This document shows, piece by piece, positions 59,238 to 64,000 of a stretch of 64,000 bases of DNA. Position numbers and translations under genes: made by a program. The stretch lies in assembly GCF_021044795.1 (NCBI RefSeq), contig NZ_JAJNOP010000006.1. The stretch is one strand, 5' to 3'. The notes under the pieces are model-generated. The model was not told the DNA's origin. It did no database searches and saw only the letters and a list, made by a program, of their open reading frames with translations. Numbering within the stretch: position 1 is the first letter of the stretch; each line of letters opens with the position of its first letter. Origin of the DNA: Acidaminococcus hominis. GTDB taxonomy: Bacteria > Bacillota > Negativicutes > Acidaminococcales > Acidaminococcaceae.

Positions 59238-60824
59238 ATGATTACCAAGGCATACGAACGGGAAATGGAAACTTTAGGCGCTTTTGAAGTCAGCAGCAAA
59301 ATGCTGAAATTGGCACAGGGCAACGAAAAGCATAAGACGTTTTTGAACGCAGGCCGGGGCAACCCCAACTGGATCAATGCCTTGGGACGCCTCGCCTTTG
59401 GCAAATGGGTGGAATTTGGCGTAGTGGAATCGGAACGGACCATCCACAACGGGAATCTGGCCGGCTATATTGAAGGGGACGGCATTATCACCCGGTTCCA
59501 GGAATTTTTCCGGGAAGACGATGACGTCAACAACTTCATCAAGGCTTCCGTGGATTATATGGCGGATACCCTGAAACTGGACCGGCAGGAAGTAATCCTG
59601 GAATTTGCCAACGGGGCTGTGGGCAACAACTACCCGGTGCCCAGCCGCTGCCTGGTAAATACGGAAAAGGTACTGAACGCCTATTTGGAAAAAGCCCTGT
59701 ACCCGGGCACGGGCCTTGCCCAGCACACCAAGGTATTCCCGGTGGAAGGCGGCACGGCAGCCATTGTCTATATCTTCGATTCCTTAAAGCATAACGGACT
59801 CTTAAAGGAAGGGGACAAGATTGCCATCAACATGCCCATCTTCACCCCCTATATCCAGATTCCCCGGCTGACCAATTTTGAGCTGGCGGAAATCAATGTG
59901 ACCTCCACGGAAGACAATCTGTGGGAAATCCCCGATGAGGAAATGAACAAGCTGCTGGATCCGTCCATCAAGGCCTTCTTCCTGGTGAACCCTTCCAACC
60001 CGGGCTCCCACGCCTTGGGCAAGGAATCCCTGGAACGGTTCAAGACCATTACGGACCAGCGGAAGGATTTGATTGTCATCACCGACGACGTGTACGGCAC
60101 CTTCGTCAAGGACTTTACCTCCGTCTACGGGGTGGCTCCCTACAATACCCTCCTGGTATACTCCTTCTCCAAACTGTTTGGCTGCACCGGCTGGCGGCTG
60201 GGGCTCATTGCTGCCCATGACGTAAACGTGTACGATGACCTGTTGGCCAAACTGCCGGAGGACACCAAGAAAACCCTGGATTCCGACTACTCCATTGTCA
60301 CCCTGGAGCCCCGGAAAATGGCCATGCTGGACCGGATCAACGCAGACAGCCGTTCCATCGGCCTGTACCACACCAGCGGGCTCAGCACGCCCCAGCAGAT
60401 CCAAATGGGGCTGTTCGCCCTGACCCACCTGCTGGCCAAGGACCCGGACCCGTACTTTACGGAAGCGGACAAGCTGGTGGCAAACCGCTACCATACCCTG
60501 TACAAGACCCTGGGCGTGCCGGAAGATGACACTCCCACCAACGCCAAGTACTACACCATTTTGGATATTTACCGGATTGCCGAACTGAAATACGACAAGC
60601 CCTTCCGGGAATATCTGGAAAAGAACTACGAACAGATCGACTTCCTGATGCGGCTGTCCGAAGAAGAAGGGGTAGTCCTCATGGAAGGCTTGGGCTTTGA
60701 TGCGCCCTCCGGCACCCTGCGGGTATCCCAGGCCAACCTGCCTGATGAAGCCTACGCCAAGATTGGCCGCCGGATTCTGGACCTGCTGGAGGAATACCAC
60801 AAGGAATATCTCAAGCAGAAATAA
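59238..60824 (+). CDS. aspD: Aspartate 4-decarboxylase / aspartate aminotransferase
   Basis: A PLP enzyme converting L-aspartate to L-alanine and CO2, with side transaminase activity. 528 residues from the ATG at 59238 (GGGAGG nine bases upstream; a nearer ATG at 59232 is too close). Fold-type I motifs: NPSNPG (251-256), DDVYG (283-287) and Schiff-base Lys312 in SFSKLFGCTGWRLG. The length, about 130 longer than ordinary aminotransferases, is typical of AspD, which assembles as a dodecamer. Paired with aspT, it consumes a cytoplasmic proton, making a proton motive force. Confidence 0.96.
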   Translation: MITKAYEREMETLGAFEVSSKMLKLAQGNEKHKTFLNAGRGNPNWINALGRLAFGKWVEFGVVESERTIHNGNLAGYIEGDGIITRFQEFFREDDDVNNFIKASVDYMADTLKLDRQEVILEFANGAVGNNYPVPSRCLVNTEKVLNAYLEKALYPGTGLAQHTKVFPVEGGTAAIVYIFDSLKHNGLLKEGDKIAINMPIFTPYIQIPRLTNFELAEINVTSTEDNLWEIPDEEMNKLLDPSIKAFFLVNPSNPGSHALGKESLERFKTITDQRKDLIVITDDVYGTFVKDFTSVYGVAPYNTLLVYSFSKLFGCTGWRLGLIAAHDVNVYDDLLAKLPEDTKKTLDSDYSIVTLEPRKMAMLDRINADSRSIGLYHTSGLSTPQQIQMGLFALTHLLAKDPDPYFTEADKLVANRYHTLYKTLGVPEDDTPTNAKYYTILDIYRIAELKYDKPFREYLEKNYEQIDFLMRLSEEEGVVLMEGLGFDAPSGTLRVSQANLPDEAYAKIGRRILDLLEEYHKEYLKQK

Positions 60825-60851
60825 GTTCTGCCTGGAAAGGAAGCGGTTACT

Positions 60852-62582
60852 ATGACATTGACTTTCTGGTCCCAGGAGGCCCTGGAGTTTACCCGGCACG
60901 CAGCTGCGGTACTCCCGGGAGATGTGGGACATTACCTGCTAGGCAACGCCGCCATTGTGATTTTCCTCTGCCTGGCCATCGGCTATTGGGTGGGGAAAAT
61001 CAAAATCGGCTCCTTTAACGTGGGCGCCACGGTAGGCACCCTGCTGGCCGGCCTGTTAATCAGCCTGGCCCTGGCCTCCTACGGCCGGTTTGAGATTTCC
61101 GGCCTGGTGAAGACCATCTTCTTCAGCCTGTTCATTTTCTCCATTGGCTACGAGGTGGGGCCTTCCTTCTTCAACAGCCTGAAAAGTTCCGGGGTGAAGA
61201 TTATCATCTTCTCCGTATTCTTTGCGGTGGTGGCCTTTGCCACAGCCTATATTGTCTGCTCTATGCTGCACATTGAGGCTGGGGAAGCTGCCGGCATCAT
61301 CGCCGGAGCCCTGACCCAGTCGGCGGTCCTGGGCACTGCGGATTCTTCCCTGAAGGAAGTGCTGTCCGGCACCCAGCTGGCCCAGGCCCAAAGCAACATG
61401 GCCGTGGCCTACGCCCTGACCTACGTGTTTGGCACCGCCGGAGTCATCATCTTCATCCGGAATATTGTGCCGGCCCTGTGCGGGGTCAACCTGAAAGAAG
61501 CCACCAAACAGAAAATTGAAGCCATCCATTATAAGGAAGCCAGCGCCGGCGACCAGACCGTCAGCCTGATCAAGGCCCGGGCTTTTGTGGTGGACGACAA
61601 GACCAACTTTGTGGGCAAGACCGTGGCAGACCTGGAAGCCCATCATAACAACACCCTGACCGTGGAAAAGCTCATCCGCGGCGGCCAGGAAGTTCCCCCC
61701 AAAGGGGACACGGTGCTGCAAAGCGGCGACCGGGTGACCTTTATGGGTTCCCTGGCCTCCATGGTGGACGTGGAGAAATCCGGGGCCCAGGAAATCCTGG
61801 ACGCCCAAAGCCTGTCCCTGCCCCTGGTTAAAAAGACCATTTTCCTTACCCAGGGCTTCTCCCAGGAGGTACTGAAGAACCTGACGGTACTGGGCATCTA
61901 CACCGTTTCCGCCACCCGGAACGGTTCTCCCCTGCCGGAGGGCACTCCCTTTGCGGTAGGCGACCAGCTGGTGCTGGCGGGCCCGCCCAAGATGGTGGCC
62001 CAGGTCCAGAAGCAGCTGGGCTACGCCAAGGATACCGGGGACGATACAGATGTCAGCTTCCTGTCCCTGGGTATTGTGGTGGGGCTTTTGATTGGGGCCA
62101 TTTCCATTAATATTGCCAGGGTTCCCATTACCCTGGGTTCCGGCGGCGGTGCCCTGTTTGCCGGCCTGTTCTTTGGCTGGTACCAGAGCAAGCACCAGAA
62201 TAAGGGGCTGCTGCCAGCAGCTACCCGGTGGTTCCTGAAGAGCGTGGGCCTGAACCTTTTCATCGCCATTGTGGGCCTGTCCGCCGGGGCGGACTTCCTG
62301 TCAGCCCTGAAATCCATGGGCGTGTCCGTGCTGCTTGTAGGCGCGGTAATTTCCCTTGTGCCCCATTTTATCAGCGTGTTCTTCGGCAAATACGTGCTTC
62401 ATATGGACCCCGTAGATATCTGCGGCTCCTTAACCGGGGCTGGTACCATTACGGCCGGCTTAAACGGCCTGGTGGAAGAAACCAACTCCAGTGTCTTTGC
62501 GTTAAGCTACACACCGGCCTATGCCGCTGGGAACATTCTCCTGACGGTGATGGGACCCCTGATTGTGGCTCTTCTGAAATAA
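60852..62582 (+). CDS. aspT: Aspartate:alanine antiporter
   Basis: A 576-residue exchanger of the AAEx family. Membrane segments lie at about 30-175 and 395-575, separated by a cytoplasmic region (about 200-385) with two TrkA-C (RCK-C) domains. It imports aspartate(1-) and exports alanine, so exchange plus decarboxylation by AspD generates membrane potential and pH gradient, a known energy-conserving cycle in Tetragenococcus and others. It follows aspD by 27 bases with AAAGGAAG upstream of the start. Confidence 0.95.
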   Translation: MTLTFWSQEALEFTRHAAAVLPGDVGHYLLGNAAIVIFLCLAIGYWVGKIKIGSFNVGATVGTLLAGLLISLALASYGRFEISGLVKTIFFSLFIFSIGYEVGPSFFNSLKSSGVKIIIFSVFFAVVAFATAYIVCSMLHIEAGEAAGIIAGALTQSAVLGTADSSLKEVLSGTQLAQAQSNMAVAYALTYVFGTAGVIIFIRNIVPALCGVNLKEATKQKIEAIHYKEASAGDQTVSLIKARAFVVDDKTNFVGKTVADLEAHHNNTLTVEKLIRGGQEVPPKGDTVLQSGDRVTFMGSLASMVDVEKSGAQEILDAQSLSLPLVKKTIFLTQGFSQEVLKNLTVLGIYTVSATRNGSPLPEGTPFAVGDQLVLAGPPKMVAQVQKQLGYAKDTGDDTDVSFLSLGIVVGLLIGAISINIARVPITLGSGGGALFAGLFFGWYQSKHQNKGLLPAATRWFLKSVGLNLFIAIVGLSAGADFLSALKSMGVSVLLVGAVISLVPHFISVFFGKYVLHMDPVDICGSLTGAGTITAGLNGLVEETNSSVFALSYTPAYAAGNILLTVMGPLIVALLK

Positions 62583-62600
62583 GCCTTAGGCGAACTCCCT

Positions 62601-62666
62601 AAAAAGGACGCCTGCCCTCCTGCCCCAGCCAGCTTTGGCCAAGGTAAGAGGACGGGCGTCCTTTTG
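62601..62666. terminator. Terminator after aspT
   Basis: Stem AAAAGGACGCC / GGGCGTCCTTTT with an extended loop region; it lies between convergent genes and has A and T runs on both sides. Confidence 0.85.
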
Positions 62667-62676
62667 TTTCTGCGAT

Positions 62677-63597
62677 TTATCCTTTTTTCACGGTCAATTG
62701 GAGCAGATCCGGCCGGGAATAGTGACCGCAGGGGTCAAATTCCATCCGGCTGGCAGGTACCTGCTGCATATCCAAATCGGCGTACAAAATGCCTTCCTTG
62801 TCCCACAGGACTTCCGTTACCGGGTGGCCGTAGGGGTCAATGATGCAGCTGCCGCCCCGGCACACCAGGTCCGGCAGAGCCGCAATTTCCGCTTCCCCGC
62901 TGACCGTTTGGGGGTAATCCTTCCGGCCAAAGACCATGTCCGCATTGATAAAGTAGCAACGGCCTTCAAGGGCAATGTGCCGGATGGTATCCTGCCATTC
63001 CGGGTTGTCGTTGGTATTGGGGGAAATGTACAGGCTGATGCCCTGCTGGTACAGGGCCACCCGGGCCAAGGGCATGTAGCTTTCCCAGCAGATCAAATTC
63101 CCCATGGGGCCCCAGGGAGTTTCCATAACGGGGAAGTAATCCTGGTTTCCGTCCCCCCACACCACCCGCTCGCTGCCGGTGGGTTTGATTTTCCGGTGGT
63201 TCAGGGCCTGGCCATCCGGAGCAATCATCAAATTGGAATTGTACAGGGTACCGGTTACGGCGTCCTTTTCCGAATAGCCTAGGCTCAGGTACACCCCATA
63301 TTTTTTCGCCCGGTCGATAATTTCCTGCATTTCCGGTCCGTCAGACAGCAGGGAATTGTCGTAGTAGGTTTTCCAGTCTTCCCGGCCCTTTTCGCTGCGG
63401 CTGCCTACCCGGAAGCCAAAGGTCAGCCCAAAGGGATAGCCCGGGATAAAAAGTTCCGGAAAGACAATGAGCTTGGCCCCCTTGGCGGCACAGGTATCAA
63501 TGAGCTGAAGGGCCTTTTTGAGGCCTGCGGTTTTGTCAAACATCACCGGGGTGGCCTGAATCAAAGCAATTTTACAGATGGTTTCAAGTTCCTTCAC
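62677..63597 (-). CDS. Nitrilase family carbon-nitrogen hydrolase
   Basis: A 306-residue nitrilase-superfamily enzyme. The catalytic triad is Glu48 (FPELF), Lys136 (HRKIKPT) and Cys170 (NLICWES), the last with the ICWE sequence typical of true nitrilases (branch 1) rather than amidases. Family members hydrolyse nitriles to acids and ammonia; some act on cyanide. The start is GTG at 63597, seven bases after GGGAGG; an ATG five codons earlier lies before that site. It stands alone between aspT and lpxI. Confidence 0.88.
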   Translation of the reverse strand: MKELETICKIALIQATPVMFDKTAGLKKALQLIDTCAAKGAKLIVFPELFIPGYPFGLTFGFRVGSRSEKGREDWKTYYDNSLLSDGPEMQEIIDRAKKYGVYLSLGYSEKDAVTGTLYNSNLMIAPDGQALNHRKIKPTGSERVVWGDGNQDYFPVMETPWGPMGNLICWESYMPLARVALYQQGISLYISPNTNDNPEWQDTIRHIALEGRCYFINADMVFGRKDYPQTVSGEAEIAALPDLVCRGGSCIIDPYGHPVTEVLWDKEGILYADLDMQQVPASRMEFDPCGHYSRPDLLQLTVKKG

Positions 63598-63683
63598 AGC
63601 ATACCCTCCCATGGTATATTAGATTAGGGCTATTGTACCACAGAATATCCTAGAAAGACAGTCGAATTTCTGTTCCAAATTAA

Positions 63684-63715
63684 GCAAAAAAGAGCCATGG
63701 CCGCAGCCATGACCC
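63684..63715 (-). terminator. Terminator after lpxI
   Basis: Stem GTCATGGC / GCCATGGC followed by six T on the minus strand, about 20 bases after the lpxI stop. Confidence 0.85.
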
Positions 63716-63734
63716 TTCTGTTTTATGCAATGCT

Positions 63735-64000
63735 TTATTTGGCTACCACGGTAATGTTGTGGTCGTCTGCCAGTTTCAGGGCTTTTTCCCGTTCTACCAA
63801 AAGGGTCCGGCCTGCTTCCATGACAATCCCGGCACAGCCGGATTCAATCATGGATTCAATGGTCCGCACGCCCACCCCCGGCATATCGAACCGGTTATCC
63901 TGGGCCGGCTTGGCGGTTTTGGCCACAATGGCCTTTTTGCCCAGCTTGCCGCCCCGGAGGATGCAGGCATCGGTGCCTTCAATGGCTTCCACGGCCAAAA
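63735..64000 (-). CDS. lpxI: UDP-2,3-diacylglucosamine pyrophosphatase LpxI (C-terminal part)
   Basis: The last 88 or so codons of a gene that enters from the right edge. The text VEAIEGTDACILRGG, KPAQDNRFDMPGVG and MEAGRTLLVE matches the C-terminal catalytic domain of LpxI (DUF1009), which hydrolyses UDP-2,3-diacylglucosamine to lipid X, the substrate of LpxB. Asp in EGTDA and RFDMP belong to the metal site. In many Negativicutes it precedes lpxB directly; here five kilobases of other genes lie between. Confidence 0.93.
   Translation of the reverse strand, partial: LAVEAIEGTDACILRGGKLGKKAIVAKTAKPAQDNRFDMPGVGVRTIESMIESGCAGIVMEAGRTLLVEREKALKLADDHNITVVAK

Overview
The window looks like a chromosomal segment of a diderm Firmicute of the class Negativicutes, most probably Acidaminococcus or a close relative. 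It combines Firmicute-type clusters (rapZ-yvcK-whiA, a SCIFF peptide with its radical SAM maturase) with a complete Kdo/lipid A assembly and Lpt export operon, several SLH-domain outer-membrane porins, and an aspartate decarboxylase/aspartate-alanine antiporter pair suited to amino-acid fermentation. The genus is an inference from gene content and the 16S fragment; no search was run.

Layout. 1-400: the 5' end of a 16S rRNA gene on the minus strand with two tandem promoters. 410-7266 (minus): SCIFF maturase and precursor, rapZ-yvcK-whiA-polysaccharide deacetylase, a HAD phosphatase and rubredoxin. 7408-14037 (minus): an overlapping uvrB-uvrA-uvrC operon. 14149-24377: a DUF4127 protein and YajQ, a TRIC-type channel, cyclopropane fatty acid synthase behind a structured leader, a YeiH exporter with a divergent LysR regulator, and a small type II secretion/type IV pilus-like set (ATPase divergent from a PilP/GspC-like protein and a secretin). 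24443-34280: cation efflux protein, NUDIX hydrolase, a second UvrA, aldo/keto reductase, arsR-acr3-arsC, and a LysR regulator divergent from a threonine-aldolase-like enzyme.

34341-43697: five paralogous SLH porins on the minus strand, interrupted by a RocB-like M20 peptidase. Four share a palindromic site (GACA-N6-TGTC) placed just downstream of the -10 box, and four share a 21-nt leader box. One paralog is shortened and has a degenerate SLH motif.

43981-58678 (minus): a long envelope operon read lpxB, msbA, a waaA-lpxK fusion, kdsB, kdsA, kdsD, kdsC, an LpxL-type acyltransferase, lptC, lptA, lptB, lptF/G, then a DUF3084 protein and a YqgF/RuvC-like protein. Together these make Kdo, attach it to lipid A, flip the product and begin its transport to the outer membrane, where the SLH porins also sit. 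59238-63597: aspD-aspT and a nitrilase lie between lpxB and lpxI, whose 3' end is at the window edge, so they appear to split an ancestral lpxI-lpxB linkage.

The most unusual non-coding signals are two intergenic regions (18640-19085 and 45715-45830) that share the same ordered sequence blocks and a compatible pseudoknot core, and the structured leader followed by a terminator in front of cfa (17117-17277). Long open frames opposite uvrA, uvrB, the porins and aspT were judged to be codon-bias shadows and are omitted.
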